Notes: generated by a model from the letters alone, not told the origin. Numbered from the stretch's first letter, positions 43,437-53,260 are shown. The stretch: DNA of 64,000 nt from an uncultured Alphaproteobacteria bacterium (GCA_903822175.1 CAIJOB010000041.1:58210-122209), one strand, 5' to 3'. Numbers and translations are program-made.

Positions 43437-44909
43437 CTACCACCACTTCTGCGGTTTGGCGCGTAAGTTGGCGGCTTTTTCAACCGCCGCGCCGAGCGAG
43501 AACAGGGTCCCCTCGTCCAGCGCCCGGCCGATCAGCTGCAGGCCGAGCGGCAGTCCTGAGCCGTCGAGGCCGGCGGGCACGCTCATCCCCGGCAGACCGG
43601 CCAGATTCACCGTCACCGTGAAAATGTCGTTCAGGTACATGGCCACCGGATCGTCCGAGCGCTCGCCGAGCGCGAAGGCCGCCGAGGGCGCCGTTGGCGT
43701 CAGCAGGGCGTCGACCTTCTCGAAGGCCTGATCGAAGTCGTCGGCGATGCGGCGGCGGACCTTCAGCGCCTTCAGATAGTAGGCGTCGTAGTAGCCCGCG
43801 GAGAGCACGTAGGTGCCGATCATGATCCGGCGCTTCACCTCGTCGCCAAAGCCGGCGGCGCGGGACTTTTCGTAGGTGTCGGTCAGGTTCGATCCCTCGA
43901 CACGCAAGCCGTAGCGCATGCCGTCATAGCGGGCGAGGTTCGAAGACGCCTCGGCGGGCGCCACGATGTAGTAGGCCGGCAGCGCGTATTTGGTGTGCGG
44001 CAGGCTGACCTCGACGATCTCGCAGCCGGCGTCCTTCAGCCAGGCGATCCCCTGCTCCCAGAGCGCGTCGATCTCGGCGGGCATGTTGTCGACGCGGTAT
44101 TCCTTCGGCACGCCGATCCGCAGGCCCTTCACCGACTTGCCGACAAAGGACGCGAAGTCCGGCGTCTCCACCGGCAGGCTGGTGGAATCCTTCGGATCGT
44201 GGCCGGCCATGGAGGTCAGCAGGATCGCGGCGTCTTCCACCGACCGCGTCATCGGCCCGGCCTGGTCCAACGACGAGGCGAAGGCGACCACACCCCAGCG
44301 CGAACAGCGGCCATAGGTCGGCTTGATCCCGACCGTGCCGGTAAACGCCGCGGGCTGACGGATCGAGCCGCCGGTGTCGGTGGCCGTTGCGCCAAGGCAG
44401 AGCTCAGCCGCGACCGCCGAGGCCGAGCCGCCAGACGAGCCGCCCGGGGTCAGCTTGGCGTTGCCGCCATTCGCCCGCCACGGATTGACCACCGGGCCGA
44501 AGCAGGAGGTCTCGTTGGACGAGCCCATGGCGAACTGGTCGAGGTTCAGCTTGCCCAGCATCACCGCGCCGTCCCGCCACAGGTTGGCGGTGATGGTGCT
44601 TTCGTAGGTGGGCACGAACTCGCCGATGATCTTCGAGGCCGCCGTGGTGCGCACCCCCTCGGTGCAGAACAGATCCTTGATGCCGAGCGGCGCGCCGTCC
44701 AGCGGCCCGGCGTTACCCGCCGCGCGACGAGCGTCCGACGCCTTGGCCATCTCCAGCGCCTTCTCCGGAGTCTCCAGCACATAGGCGTTGAGCGCGCGCG
44801 CGGCCTCGACGGCCTCGATGTGCGCCTGGGTGATTTCCACCGACGAGAACGACTTGTCAGCCAGACCGTCGAGGGCGGCCTTCAGGGTAAGCGAAGTGAG
44901 CGACGACAT
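43437..44909 (-). CDS. gatA: Asp-tRNA(Asn)/Glu-tRNA(Gln) amidotransferase subunit A
   Basis: 490 residues. GatA is the glutaminase subunit that delivers ammonia. The amidase signature is complete: the catalytic Lys in APLGIKDLF, and the Ser-cisSer pair in GGSSGGSA with [11 protein letters not shown]. The start follows the gatC stop directly (TAGATG). Together they encode the amidotransferase with the distant gatB. Confidence 0.97.
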   Translation of the reverse strand: MSSLTSLTLKAALDGLADKSFSSVEITQAHIEAVEAARALNAYVLETPEKALEMAKASDARRAAGNAGPLDGAPLGIKDLFCTEGVRTTAASKIIGEFVPTYESTITANLWRDGAVMLGKLNLDQFAMGSSNETSCFGPVVNPWRANGGNAKLTPGGSSGGSASAVAAELCLGATATDTGGSIRQPAAFTGTVGIKPTYGRCSRWGVVAFASSLDQAGPMTRSVEDAAILLTSMAGHDPKDSTSLPVETPDFASFVGKSVKGLRIGVPKEYRVDNMPAEIDALWEQGIAWLKDAGCEIVEVSLPHTKYALPAYYIVAPAEASSNLARYDGMRYGLRVEGSNLTDTYEKSRAAGFGDEVKRRIMIGTYVLSAGYYDAYYLKALKVRRRIADDFDQAFEKVDALLTPTAPSAAFALGERSDDPVAMYLNDIFTVTVNLAGLPGMSVPAGLDGSGLPLGLQLIGRALDEGTLFSLGAAVEKAANLRAKPQKWW

Positions 44910-45197
44910 CTATTCGACCACCTTGGGCACAACGAAGAAATTGCCTGCGCGCTTCGGTGAATTGGACAGCACCATCTGCGGGTCTCCGCCCTCGGTGACC
45001 ACGTCGTCGCGCATCGGCGCCGGCATGTGGACAGCCGAGGTCATCGGCTCGACGCCGTCGGTGTCGACCTCGCTGAGCTGTTCGATCCAGCTCATGATGC
45101 CGTTGAGCTCCTTGGCGAGCTGCTCCAGCCGTTCTTCCGGCTCGGCGATCCTCGCCAGCCTGGCGACCTTGCGCACGGTCGCCACGTCGATGGTCAT
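44910..45197 (-). CDS. gatC: Asp-tRNA(Asn)/Glu-tRNA(Gln) amidotransferase subunit C
   Basis: 95 residues, the normal size. The typical pattern is present: VRKVARLARI, LAKELNGIMSWIEQL, TDGVEPM and the C-terminal FFVVPKVVE. GatC stabilises GatA and links it to GatB. It precedes gatA without a gap. A GGAGGAT site lies before the ATG. The gene is divergent from ruvX. Confidence 0.96.
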   Translation of the reverse strand: MTIDVATVRKVARLARIAEPEERLEQLAKELNGIMSWIEQLSEVDTDGVEPMTSAVHMPAPMRDDVVTEGGDPQMVLSNSPKRAGNFFVVPKVVE

Positions 45198-45267
45198 GCC
45201 ATCCTCCTAAGTCCTAAGGGCGTGGGTTAGCCGTGCGAGGGCGCCTTTTGCAAGCTATGGGTGGCCG

Positions 45268-45735
45268 ATGGCCGTCGTAGATCTCCTCGAACTCCCTGCC
45301 CTGCTCCCGCAATACGCGCCGCTGGTCGGCCTCGACCTGGGCGAAAAGACCGTCGGCGTGGCGGTGTCGGACGCGACGCGGATGATCGCCACGCCCCTGG
45401 AGCTCATCCGCAAGACCAAGTTCACCGACGACGCCAACGCGCTGTTCAAGCTGATCGACGGGCGCCAGGCGGCGGGGATCGTCATCGGCCTGCCGGTCAA
45501 CATGGACGGGACCGAGGGGCCACGCTGCCAGTCCAGCCGGGCTTTCGGCCGCAACCTGCTGCGGCTTCGCGACATCCCCATCGCCTTCTGGGACGAACGG
45601 ATGAGTTCGATGGCCGTCAACCGGATGCTGATCGACGAGGCTGACATGAACCGCGCCCGCCGGGCCGAGGTGGTCGACAAGGCCGCGGCGGGGTGGATCC
45701 TGCAGGGCGCGCTGGACCGCCTGCGGAACGCCTAG
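45268..45735 (+). CDS. ruvX: Holliday junction resolvase RuvX/YqgF (putative pre-16S rRNA nuclease)
   Basis: 155 residues. The RNase H-like fold is shown by VGLDLGEKTVGVAVSD at the N-terminus, IVIGLPVNMDGTEGPRCQ, and FWDERMSSMAVNRML with a catalytic Glu. Bacterial members process the 5' end of 16S rRNA; the Holliday-junction activity is historical. The N-terminal extension before GLDLG is about 20 residues longer than in E. coli. Confidence 0.94.
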   Translation: MAVVDLLELPALLPQYAPLVGLDLGEKTVGVAVSDATRMIATPLELIRKTKFTDDANALFKLIDGRQAAGIVIGLPVNMDGTEGPRCQSSRAFGRNLLRLRDIPIAFWDERMSSMAVNRMLIDEADMNRARRAEVVDKAAAGWILQGALDRLRNA

Positions 45736-45764
45736 AGCCCGCCCTCTTCGTCGTCAGATATTTG

Positions 45765-46274
45765 CTAGAGCCCGCCGGCGAACAGGTCCGGCTTGCCGAT
45801 CGGGACACCCTTGGACCGCAGGATCCCGTAGGCGGTGGAGAGATGGAAATAGATGTTGGTGGTGGCGAAGACGGTGAGCCACTGGCCTGACGGCAGCGTG
45901 GGTTCCAGGCCCGTGCCGAGCATGTAGGTCAGCGGGACATCGTCACGGCCGGCGAACTGCTCCGGCGTCAGCGCGGCCAGGTAGGCCTTGGCGTCGGCGA
46001 TGGCAGCCCGGAAGCCCGCCACATCCAAAGTCTGGTCGATCTCCACGGGGACCGGCAGGCCCGCCACGCGCGCCGGCCACAGCCGCGTGAAGTTGCACAC
46101 CACCATGAGCTGGAAGCGCAACGGCGCCATATCGCCGATCAGGCTCCAGTTCAGCATCTCCTCTTCCGAATGGCCGCCGTCCGCAGCGAACTGGACGCCC
46201 TTGGTCAGGATGTTGGCGGCGTTGTCCAACTGCCGGTCGAACAGGTTGATGAAGGTGAAGAGGCTGACGGTCAC
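45765..46274 (-). CDS. DUF1993 domain-containing protein
   Basis: 169 residues. The full length matches DUF1993, a DinB-like four-helix family: SLFTFINLFDRQLDNAANILTKG, a middle segment LIGDMAPLRFQL and the C-terminal FHLSTAYGILRSKGVPIGK. In related families His residues in such bundles bind metal. No pathway is suggested by its neighbours ruvX and pyrB. Confidence 0.88.
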   Translation of the reverse strand: MTVSLFTFINLFDRQLDNAANILTKGVQFAADGGHSEEEMLNWSLIGDMAPLRFQLMVVCNFTRLWPARVAGLPVPVEIDQTLDVAGFRAAIADAKAYLAALTPEQFAGRDDVPLTYMLGTGLEPTLPSGQWLTVFATTNIYFHLSTAYGILRSKGVPIGKPDLFAGGL

Positions 46275-46377
46275 GGGGCGCTTCCTGGTTAAGCTTGGGC
46301 GGCTGTCCTAGCGCTCCGCCGAGAGTCGGCAAAGGGCGCTTCCCTTGGACCGCGCACGCCTCTAAGACGGCGCTTTA

Positions 46378-47358
46378 ATGAATACGGCCCCGCCTGGTCT
46401 GAACGAGGTCCTGCAAAGGACCTTCTCCTTTCCCAAAAAGCATTTCCTGTCCGCCACCGACCTCAACGAGGTCGAGGTGGCCAATCTGCTCGATCTGGCC
46501 GACGGCTTCGTCAGCCTGAACCGGCAGACCTCCAAGAAGCTCGACCTGCTCAAAGGTCGCACGCTGATGAACCTTTTCTTCGAGAATTCAACGCGGACGC
46601 AGAGCTCCTTCGAGCTGGCCGGTAAGCGGCTGGGCGCCGATGTGGTCAATATGAGCCCGCGCTCGTCGTCGATCTCCAAGGGCGAGACCCTGATCGACAC
46701 GGCGGTGACGTTGAACGCCATGCAGCCGGACCTGTTGGTGGTGCGCCATGCCTCTTCCGGCGCGGCGTCCCTGCTGTCGCAGAAGGTCAGCTGCTCGGTG
46801 GTCAACGCCGGCGACGGCCAGCATGAGCACCCGACCCAGGCCCTGCTCGACGCGCTCTCCATGCGCCGCGCCTTCGGGCGGATCGCCGGGCTGAAGGTGG
46901 CGATCTGCGGGGACGTGATGCATTCCCGCGTCGCGCGGTCGAACATCGCCCTCCTGCAGATGCTGGGCGCGGAGGTCCGCCTCGTCGGCCCGCCGACCCT
47001 GATCCCGCCGCAGGCCGACCGCTGGAACGTCGCCATCTTCCACGACATGCGCGAAGGCATCGCCGGCTGCGACGTGGTGATGATGCTGCGCCTGCAGCTG
47101 GAGCGTATGGATGGCGTCATGGCGCCCTCGCAGCGCGAGTATTTCCGCTTCTTCGGCCTCGACCGCGAGAAGCTTGCCTGCGCGGCGCCCCACGTGCGGG
47201 TGATGCATCCTGGCCCGATGAACCGCGGCGTGGAGATCGACTCGGACGTCGCGGACGACCTCTCCGTCAGCCTGATCCAGGACCAGGTGGAAATGGGCGT
47301 CGCCGCGCGGATGGCGGTGCTGACCTCGCTCGCCGCCCGCCTCGAGAACGACCGATGA
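46378..47358 (+). CDS. pyrB: Aspartate carbamoyltransferase catalytic subunit
   Basis: 326 residues. It joins carbamoyl phosphate and aspartate in the second step of pyrimidine synthesis. The carbamoyl-phosphate site [13 protein letters not shown], the [13 protein letters not shown] loop, [16 protein letters not shown] and [12 protein letters not shown] are present. The length is about 15 residues more than in E. coli, with an N-terminal extension as in class A type enzymes that need a dihydroorotase-like partner. The stop overlaps the next gene (ATGA). Confidence 0.97.
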   Translation: MNTAPPGLNEVLQRTFSFPKKHFLSATDLNEVEVANLLDLADGFVSLNRQTSKKLDLLKGRTLMNLFFENSTRTQSSFELAGKRLGADVVNMSPRSSSISKGETLIDTAVTLNAMQPDLLVVRHASSGAASLLSQKVSCSVVNAGDGQHEHPTQALLDALSMRRAFGRIAGLKVAICGDVMHSRVARSNIALLQMLGAEVRLVGPPTLIPPQADRWNVAIFHDMREGIAGCDVVMMLRLQLERMDGVMAPSQREYFRFFGLDREKLACAAPHVRVMHPGPMNRGVEIDSDVADDLSVSLIQDQVEMGVAARMAVLTSLAARLENDR

Positions 47359-48644
47359 GCGGCGTGACGGCCTTTGTGAACGTGCGGCTGGTCGACCCGG
47401 CCAGCGGCTATGACGGACCCGGCTCCCTGATCGTCGCCGAGGGCGTCATCGCCGACGTCGTCCAGGGCGGCGCCCCGAAGGCGCTGGCCAAGGATGTGGA
47501 GATCATCGACGGCAAGGGCGCGATGCTGCTGCCCGGCCTGGTCGACATCCGGGTCAAGACCGGCGAACCGGGCTCTGAAACCAAGGAGACCCTGAAATCG
47601 GCGGCGCTCGCCGCGGCGGCGGGCGGCGTCACCTCGATGGTGGTGCAGCCTGACACCCATCCGGCCGTCGACGAACCCTCGGTGGTCGATTTCATCCTGC
47701 GCCGCGCCCGCGACATCGAGCTGGTCAAGGTCTACCCGGCCGGTGCGGCCACCAAGGGCGCGCAGGGCCAGCGGATGGCCGAGATCGGGCTGATGGCCGA
47801 GGCTGGCTGCCTCTACATCACCGACGCCGACCGGCCGATCGTCGATTCCAAGGTGCTGCGCCGCGTGCTGAGCTACGCCAAGGCGTTCGGGGTGCTGGTG
47901 GCGCACCGCCCGGCCGACCCGTGGCTGACGGCGGGCGCGGCGGCCAGCGAGGGTGAGTTCGCCTCGCGCATGGGCCTGCCCGGCTCACCGGCCATCGCCG
48001 AGAAGATCATGCTGGAGCGCGACCTGGCGCTCGTGGAGCTGACCGGCGCGCGCCTGCTGGTCGACCAGCTGACCACCGCCGACGCCATCCAAAGCTTCCG
48101 CCGCGCCCGCGCCAAGGGCCTGCCGGTGACCGCCACGACCTCGATCAACCATCTGTCGTTCAACGAAATCGACATCGGCGACTACCGCACCTTCTGCAAG
48201 GTCGAGCCGCCCTTGCGCAGCGAGGACGACCGCCAGGCGGTGATCGAGGCGGTGGCGACCGGCCTGATCGAGATCGTGGTCAGCGCGCATGCGCCCGCGC
48301 CGGCCGAGGACAAGCGCCTGCCCTATGACGAGGCCGCGCCCGGCGCGGTGGGCCTGCAGACCCTGCTGCCGGCCCTGCTGACCTTCCACCACGAAGGCCG
48401 CATCCCGCTGATCGACCTGATCCGCACCGTGACCTCCGCGCCCGCCGACCTCTTGGGCCTGCCGCAAGGCCGCCTGGCCAAGGGCGCGCCGGCCGATCTG
48501 GTGCTTTGCGACATCAACGCGCCGATCCTGATCGACGCCGACAAGCTGCTCTCGAAGTCCAAGAACTCGCCCTTCGACGGCCGTCGCCTGCAGGGCAAGG
48601 TGCTGCGGACCGTGGTCGACGGCCGCACCGTTTTCGGCGGCTAG
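47355..48644 (+). CDS. pyrX: Dihydroorotase-like protein without metal ligands (PyrC'/PyrX type)
   Basis: 429 residues, fused to pyrB by a 4-base overlap. It has the amidohydrolase barrel of dihydroorotases ([41 protein letters not shown]), but the catalytic residues are lost: the HxH motif after the first barrel strand is Arg66 and Lys68, the usual ATDHAPH motif is VSAHAPAP (no catalytic Asp), and the His in the HxST-like position is missing. In Pseudomonas a comparable inactive homologue is needed to assemble aspartate carbamoyltransferase, and this is the likely role here. A functional pyrC must be elsewhere. Confidence 0.88.
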   Translation: MSGVTAFVNVRLVDPASGYDGPGSLIVAEGVIADVVQGGAPKALAKDVEIIDGKGAMLLPGLVDIRVKTGEPGSETKETLKSAALAAAAGGVTSMVVQPDTHPAVDEPSVVDFILRRARDIELVKVYPAGAATKGAQGQRMAEIGLMAEAGCLYITDADRPIVDSKVLRRVLSYAKAFGVLVAHRPADPWLTAGAAASEGEFASRMGLPGSPAIAEKIMLERDLALVELTGARLLVDQLTTADAIQSFRRARAKGLPVTATTSINHLSFNEIDIGDYRTFCKVEPPLRSEDDRQAVIEAVATGLIEIVVSAHAPAPAEDKRLPYDEAAPGAVGLQTLLPALLTFHHEGRIPLIDLIRTVTSAPADLLGLPQGRLAKGAPADLVLCDINAPILIDADKLLSKSKNSPFDGRRLQGKVLRTVVDGRTVFGG

Positions 48645-50341
48645 GCCGCCGCTTCCGTCTTCAGGCTGTCGCGCAGTTCGCGGCGCAGGAACTTGCCGCT
48701 GGCGTTGCGGGGCAGCGGCGTGTCGAGGATCCAGATGTAGCGGGGGATCTTGTGCTTCGCGGTCAGCGCGGCGCAGTGCTCGCGCAGATCGGCCGCGGAA
48801 ACGTCCTGGCCCGGCCGCATGACGATCGCGACGCCCACTTCTTCGCCCAGCCGGTCGTCGGCCACGCCGAACACGCTGCACTCGGCGACGCCGTCGTGCT
48901 GGTGCAGCACCGCCTCGACCTCGGCGCAGTAGATGTTCTCGCCGCCGCGCAGGACCATGTCCTTCTTGCGGTCGACCAGGAAGATGAACTGATCCTCGTC
49001 CAAATAGGCCACGTCGCCGGTGTGCAGCCAGCCGTCGGTGATCGACTCGGCGGTCGCGTCGGGGCGGTTGATGTAGCCCTTGATCACGCAGGCGCCCTTG
49101 ACCCACAGCTCGCCCGGCTGGCCGGGGCCCAGGGCCTCGCCCTCCTCGCCGACGATGCGGACCTCGAAGGTCGGCATGGCACGACCGCAGCTCGCTGGCT
49201 TGTCGACGAAGAAGTCGCCGGCCACCGCAGTGATGATCCCGCAGGTCTCGGTCATGCCGTAGCCGGTGTTGGGCCGGGCGGTGGCGACCGTCGAGTCGAT
49301 CTTCGCCACCAGGTCTGGCTGCAGCTGCGCCCCGCCGCCGCCGACCGTCAGCAGGCTCGACGTATCGTACTTGGCGAAGTCCGGGTGAGTGACCAGTTCG
49401 CGGGCCATCACCGGCACGCCGCTGACGCCGCTCACCCGCTCGCGCTGGATCAGCTCCAGAGCCTCGGTGGCGTCCCAGCGGTACATCAGCACCATCTTCC
49501 CGCCGGCCGCGGTGGCGATGTAGGCGGCGCAGTTGTTGGCGGTGACGTGGAACAGCGGCGTGGTGATCAGGGTCACCGGGATCGGCGCCGGCGCGTTCGG
49601 ATCGATCGGCACATTGGTGGCGCGCGAGGTCGCCAGCGCCTGGACCTGACCGGAGAACACCATGTTGAACAGATTGGAGACACAGCCCCGATGGGTCAGC
49701 TGCGCGCCCTTCGGGAAGCCGGTCGTGCCGGACGTGTAGAAAATGCAGGCGTCGGCGTCGGGATCGACGTTCACATCGGGCAGCTCGCCGCCAAACGCCG
49801 CGACCTCGGCCCAGGCCGTCGATCCGGCCGGCGCGTTGTCGGCGCGAACGGCGACCAGCACCGCGTCGCCCAGCATGCCGGGCTGTTCGGCCAGACGGGC
49901 GATGCGCTCGGCGTCGGCGAACAGCACCTTCGGCTTGGCGTCGTTGAGGCCGTAGCTCATCTCGGTGGCGGTCCACCAGGCGTTCATGCCGACCACGGCG
50001 ACGCCGATACTCACGCCGGCCCAATAGACCAGCATCCACTCCGGATAGTTGCGCATGGCGACGGCCACCCGGTCGCCCGGCTTTACGCCGAGGCTCAGCA
50101 TCCAGTTGGCGACCGACGCGACCCGGCGATGGGCCTCGCCGTAGGTCATCCGCTCGTCGCCATAGACCAGGTAGTCGCGCTCGGCGAAGGCGGCGGTGGA
50201 GAGCCAGAGCGCCCGGATGGTGGGCGGCGCATTCTTGAAGGATTTCAGGCGGGCGCCGCGCACCTCGATCTCGGCGATCTCGAACGGCGCGCCGGGCGCC
50301 GTCAGGTCCGACCAAGCCTGATTGAGTTCTGCGTAGTACAT
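48641..50341 (-). CDS. Acyl-CoA ligase (AMP-dependent synthetase family)
   Basis: 566 residues. Adenylate-forming motifs are present: the P-loop YTSGTTGFPKGAQLTH, TGYGMTETCG-like NTGYGMTET, GWLHTGDVAYLDEDQ and DRKKDMVLRGGENIYCAEVE with the C-terminal catalytic Lys in PRNASGKFLRREL. It activates a carboxylic acid, probably a medium or long fatty acid, to its CoA ester. It overlaps the pyrX stop (convergent) and is divergent from the ArsR regulator at 50549. Confidence 0.93.
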   Translation of the reverse strand: MYYAELNQAWSDLTAPGAPFEIAEIEVRGARLKSFKNAPPTIRALWLSTAAFAERDYLVYGDERMTYGEAHRRVASVANWMLSLGVKPGDRVAVAMRNYPEWMLVYWAGVSIGVAVVGMNAWWTATEMSYGLNDAKPKVLFADAERIARLAEQPGMLGDAVLVAVRADNAPAGSTAWAEVAAFGGELPDVNVDPDADACIFYTSGTTGFPKGAQLTHRGCVSNLFNMVFSGQVQALATSRATNVPIDPNAPAPIPVTLITTPLFHVTANNCAAYIATAAGGKMVLMYRWDATEALELIQRERVSGVSGVPVMARELVTHPDFAKYDTSSLLTVGGGGAQLQPDLVAKIDSTVATARPNTGYGMTETCGIITAVAGDFFVDKPASCGRAMPTFEVRIVGEEGEALGPGQPGELWVKGACVIKGYINRPDATAESITDGWLHTGDVAYLDEDQFIFLVDRKKDMVLRGGENIYCAEVEAVLHQHDGVAECSVFGVADDRLGEEVGVAIVMRPGQDVSAADLREHCAALTAKHKIPRYIWILDTPLPRNASGKFLRRELRDSLKTEAAA

Positions 50342-50548
50342 CTATGCCCTCGACGCTGCCTGCCCACTGACATTCACTCCGGCTCTTACGGCCGGTTCCC
50401 TCCTCCCATAGGCGAAGGGCGGTGGCGAAAGAAAGCCCATGTCGGTGATTTCGCCAGGTGACGTTGCGGCAGTCCGTCTCTGGCTTGTCCATCGACACCG
50501 CTCCCTTTAGTCAGGACAGAACGCATCGCCACTTAGCCATTCGGCAAT

Positions 50549-50851
50549 ATGCCTATCGTCGACGCCCTGAAAGCGCTTGGAAACGACCGCCGCCTGCTGA
50601 TCTTGGATTGGCTGAAGGATCCGCGCGCCCATTTCCGCGAGCAGGTCGACGGCGACCTAGTCGACGACGGCGTCTGCGGCCTGCTGATCGCCGAGAAGCT
50701 GGAGGTCAGTCAGCCGACGCTCAGCGAGCACATGCGCATCCTGGTGCAGGCGCAGCTGGTGATCCCCAAGCGGATCAAGCAGTGGACGTTCTACCGCCGC
50801 AACGAAGCGCGCATCGCGGCGCTCAAGACCACGTTCAGCGCCGAGGTCTAG
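50549..50851 (+). CDS. ArsR family helix-turn-helix regulator
   Basis: 100 residues forming one winged-helix domain: LKALGNDRRLLILDWL, then IAEKLEVSQPTLSEHMRIL as recognition helices and a wing with QWTFYRRNE. No metal-binding CxC pattern is evident, so it is not an arsenic sensor of the usual type; only Cys44 is visible. It is divergent from the acyl-CoA ligase and 51 bases upstream of plsY. It may regulate the ligase. Confidence 0.88.
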   Translation: MPIVDALKALGNDRRLLILDWLKDPRAHFREQVDGDLVDDGVCGLLIAEKLEVSQPTLSEHMRILVQAQLVIPKRIKQWTFYRRNEARIAALKTTFSAEV

Positions 50852-50902
50852 GCGCCGCCCCGCGCGCCGGGCTACGACTCCCTCGGTTCCGGGGAAGCGT
50901 CC

Positions 50903-51538
50903 ATGTTCGAAGGCCTGACCACCATCCAGCTCGGCGCCGCCGTCATTGGCGGATACCTGCTGGGTTCGATCCCGTTCGGGGTGATCGTCATGAAGGCGGC
51001 CGGCGCCGGCGATCCCCGCGCCATCGGCTCAGGCAACATCGGGGCGACCAATGTCCTGCGCAGCGGCCGGCGCGACCTCGCGGCCCTGACCCTGCTGGGC
51101 GACGGCGGCAAGGGCGCCGTCGCCGTGCTGATAGCCTGGCTGGCGACCCGGGGGCTAAGCGACGCGGCCCAGGGCGTCCTGACCTGCCTGGCCGGCGGCG
51201 CGGCCTTCTTTGGGCACCTGTTCCCGGTCTGGCTGGGCTTCAAGGGCGGCAAGGGCGTGGCGACCTTCTTCGGGACCCTGCTGGCGGCGGCCTGGCCGGT
51301 GGGGCTGATCGGCGGGGCGACCTGGCTCCTGATGGCCGCCCTGTTCCGCATCTCCTCGCTGGCGGCGTTGACCGCGGCGGTGGTGGCGCCCGTGGCGGCT
51401 CTGCTGCTGCACCGCCCGGCCGTGGCGGCGCTGGCCGCGGTCATGGCGGTGTTGATCTACCTACGCCACCTCCCCAACATCCGCCGCCTGCTGAAGGGTG
51501 AAGAGCCGCGGATCGGCGGCAAGAAGACCGCCCCGTGA
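50903..51538 (+). CDS. plsY: Glycerol-3-phosphate acyltransferase PlsY
   Basis: 211 residues with about five membrane helices. PlsY transfers an acyl group from acyl phosphate to glycerol-3-phosphate, the first step of phospholipid synthesis. The three family motifs are present: IPFGVIVMK, GSGNIGATNVLRSGR, and FKGGKGVATFFG. The dprA start lies 10 bases after its stop, so they form an operon. Confidence 0.95.
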   Translation: MFEGLTTIQLGAAVIGGYLLGSIPFGVIVMKAAGAGDPRAIGSGNIGATNVLRSGRRDLAALTLLGDGGKGAVAVLIAWLATRGLSDAAQGVLTCLAGGAAFFGHLFPVWLGFKGGKGVATFFGTLLAAAWPVGLIGGATWLLMAALFRISSLAALTAAVVAPVAALLLHRPAVAALAAVMAVLIYLRHLPNIRRLLKGEEPRIGGKKTAP

Positions 51539-51548
51539 GGACTGCGGC

Positions 51549-52637
51549 GTGAGCGACAGCCTGTCCGATACCGAGCGCCGCGACTGGCTGCGCCTGGCGC
51601 GCACCGAGAACGTCGGCCCGGTCACCTTCGACCAGCTGATCCAGCGGTTCGGCACGGCGGGCCGCGCGCTGGCCGCCCTCCCCGACCTGGCTCAACGCGG
51701 CGGCCGCCGCATCACGCTGGCGACCGAGGCGGCGGTAGACAAGGAGCTGGCCGATGGCGCGAGGCTCGGCGCCACCCTGATCGCCGCCTGCGAGGCCGCC
51801 TTTCCCAAGGCGCTGGCCGCGCTCGACCCACCGCCGCCGATCATCTGGGCGCGGGGCCGCGTGGAGATCCTCGACCGGACCGGTGTCGCCATCGTCGGCG
51901 CGCGGGTGGCCTCAGCCGCCGGCCAGCGGTTCGCCCGCGGCCTGGCCAGCGAACTGGGCCAGAGCGGCCAGGTCATCGTCTCGGGCCTGGCGCGCGGCAT
52001 CGACGCCGCCGCGCACGAGGGCGGCCTGCCGACCGGCACAGTGGCGGTGCTCGGCGGCGGTGTGGACGACATCTATCCGCCGGAACACCGCGACCTCTAC
52101 GCGCGCATCGCCGAGGCGGGCTGCGTGGTCTCCGAGAGCGAGCCCGGGCGCACCGCCGTCGCCCGCGACTTCCCACGCCGCAACCGGATCATCTCCGGGC
52201 TCTGCCGCGCCGTGGTGGTGGTGGAGGCCGAGATGCGCTCCGGCTCGCTGATCACCGCGCGGCTGGCGGCCGAACAGGGACGCGAGGTGCTGGCGGTGCC
52301 GGGCTCGCCGCTCGACCCGCGCGCCAAGGGGACCAACGACCTGATCCGCCAGGGCGCGGCGCTCTGTGAAGGCCCGGAAGACGTGCTGCGCGCGATTGAG
52401 GGGCTGCGTGGCTTCCGCGAGCCGGACCGCTGGGGCTACGACGAGCTGCCCGCCAACGATCCTGACGACCGCCTGCGCGAAGCCGTCGCCGCCCTGCTCT
52501 CGCCCACGCCGGTTTCCCGTGACGAGATCGTCCGCGCCACCGGCGCCGCGCCCGCCGCTGTGTTCGCCGCCCTGGTCGAACTATCCCTGGCTGGACGTTG
52601 CGAGATGCAACCGGGCGGCATGGTCTCGTCCGCCTAA
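51549..52637 (+). CDS. dprA: DNA-processing protein DprA
   Basis: 362 residues from a GTG start. DprA binds single-stranded DNA and loads RecA during natural transformation. The Rossmann core is complete: VAIVGARVASAAGQ, VSGLARGIDAAAHEG, GTVAVLGGGVDDIYPPEHRDL, PRRNRIISGL and LITARLAAEQGREVLAVPGS. A C-terminal winged-helix (DprA_WH, about residues 295-362) follows. The start of the N-terminal SAM-like domain is visible from DWLRLARTENVGPVTF. Confidence 0.95.
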   Translation: MSDSLSDTERRDWLRLARTENVGPVTFDQLIQRFGTAGRALAALPDLAQRGGRRITLATEAAVDKELADGARLGATLIAACEAAFPKALAALDPPPPIIWARGRVEILDRTGVAIVGARVASAAGQRFARGLASELGQSGQVIVSGLARGIDAAAHEGGLPTGTVAVLGGGVDDIYPPEHRDLYARIAEAGCVVSESEPGRTAVARDFPRRNRIISGLCRAVVVVEAEMRSGSLITARLAAEQGREVLAVPGSPLDPRAKGTNDLIRQGAALCEGPEDVLRAIEGLRGFREPDRWGYDELPANDPDDRLREAVAALLSPTPVSRDEIVRATGAAPAAVFAALVELSLAGRCEMQPGGMVSSA

Positions 52638-52727
52638 CGCCGCAATCTGACCGCAAGCCGCTGAAATATTGGCGTTAGGGACCGGGTCTAACGTGAAGAC
52701 TCAAAAACCAAGTCGGAGGCCACCTCT

Positions 52728-53015
52728 ATGAAGCTCAGGATCGCAATCGCCCTTTCCACGCTGGCGCTCGCCGGCGCTGCCCTCGCCCAACAGCCCGCCG
52801 GCGGCGGCGGCGGCGGACAAGGCCCCTCGCCGGAAATGCAGGCCGCCCGTCAGGCCATGATGCAGGCCTGCTCGGCCGACATGAAAACCCTGTGCGACGG
52901 CAAGCAGGGTCGTGAGGCCTTCATGTGCCTGCGCCAGAACGCGGACAAGGCGAGCGCGCCTTGCAAGGACGCCATGTCGAAGATGCCGCAGCGGCCGCCG
53001 CCGCCCGCCGGCTGA
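52728..53015 (+). CDS. Small exported Cys-rich-repeat protein
   Basis: 95 residues with a signal peptide (MKLRIAIALSTLALAGAALAQ) and a Gly-rich linker. The mature part has the same four-cysteine module as the protein at 16537: AC-x8-LC, then MCL...APCK. It is followed by a Pro-rich tail. Periplasmic location and two disulfides are likely. A GGAGG site and a following terminator support it as a gene. Confidence 0.83.
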   Translation: MKLRIAIALSTLALAGAALAQQPAGGGGGGQGPSPEMQAARQAMMQACSADMKTLCDGKQGREAFMCLRQNADKASAPCKDAMSKMPQRPPPPAG

Positions 53016-53044
53016 TCGTCGACTCGCACACTATAAAGACGGCC

Positions 53045-53077
53045 GGGCCGGCGCTCTTTCCAGGGCGCCGGCCCTTT
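53045..53077 (+). terminator. Rho-independent terminator after the Cys-rich gene
   Basis: A 10-base perfect stem (GGGCCGGCGC at 53045-53054 with GCGCCGGCCC at 53065-53074) and a 10-base loop are followed by TTTC. The T run is short, so termination may be partial. Confidence 0.65.
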
Positions 53078-53115
53078 CGTGTCCGGCTCGTACCCGGACC
53101 TCGTACTTGGGCCTC

Positions 53116-53141
53116 AAAAAAAGAGCCCCTTTAGGGGGCTC
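53116..53141 (-). terminator. Rho-independent terminator on the minus strand, no matching gene
   Basis: GAGCCCC (53123-53129) and GGGGCTC (53135-53141) form a 7-base stem; on the minus strand it is followed directly by seven T (53116-53122). No minus-strand gene lies upstream of it within the window before topA, which is on the plus strand. It would end a transcript antisense to the topA leader or a small RNA. Confidence 0.6.
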
Positions 53142-53260
53142 GCGGAATCCGGCCCGGAAGAGGCGTTGACAGGTCCTAGGGGCCACCCCCACTTTCCGCG
53201 TCCTTTGAGGCCCCCGGCAAAGCTGGGTGGCTCAGCCATGGAACGACAGACCCCGCACAG

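Noticed and set aside
48506..50461. Plus-strand frame of 651 codons antisense to the acyl-CoA ligase
   Set aside because: Same reason: composition typical of a shadow frame, no motif, no ribosome binding site.
47985..50498. Very long minus-strand frame overlapping pyrX and the acyl-CoA ligase
   Set aside because: It is an out-of-frame shadow of the ligase (which has all its motifs in another frame) and its sequence is low-complexity Arg/Gly.
53142..53260. 4.5S RNA (ffs) or 6S RNA on the minus strand upstream of topA
   Set aside because: The SRP loop motif GGAAGCAGCC is absent and I cannot recognise the 6S core; only an unspecified small RNA remains possible.
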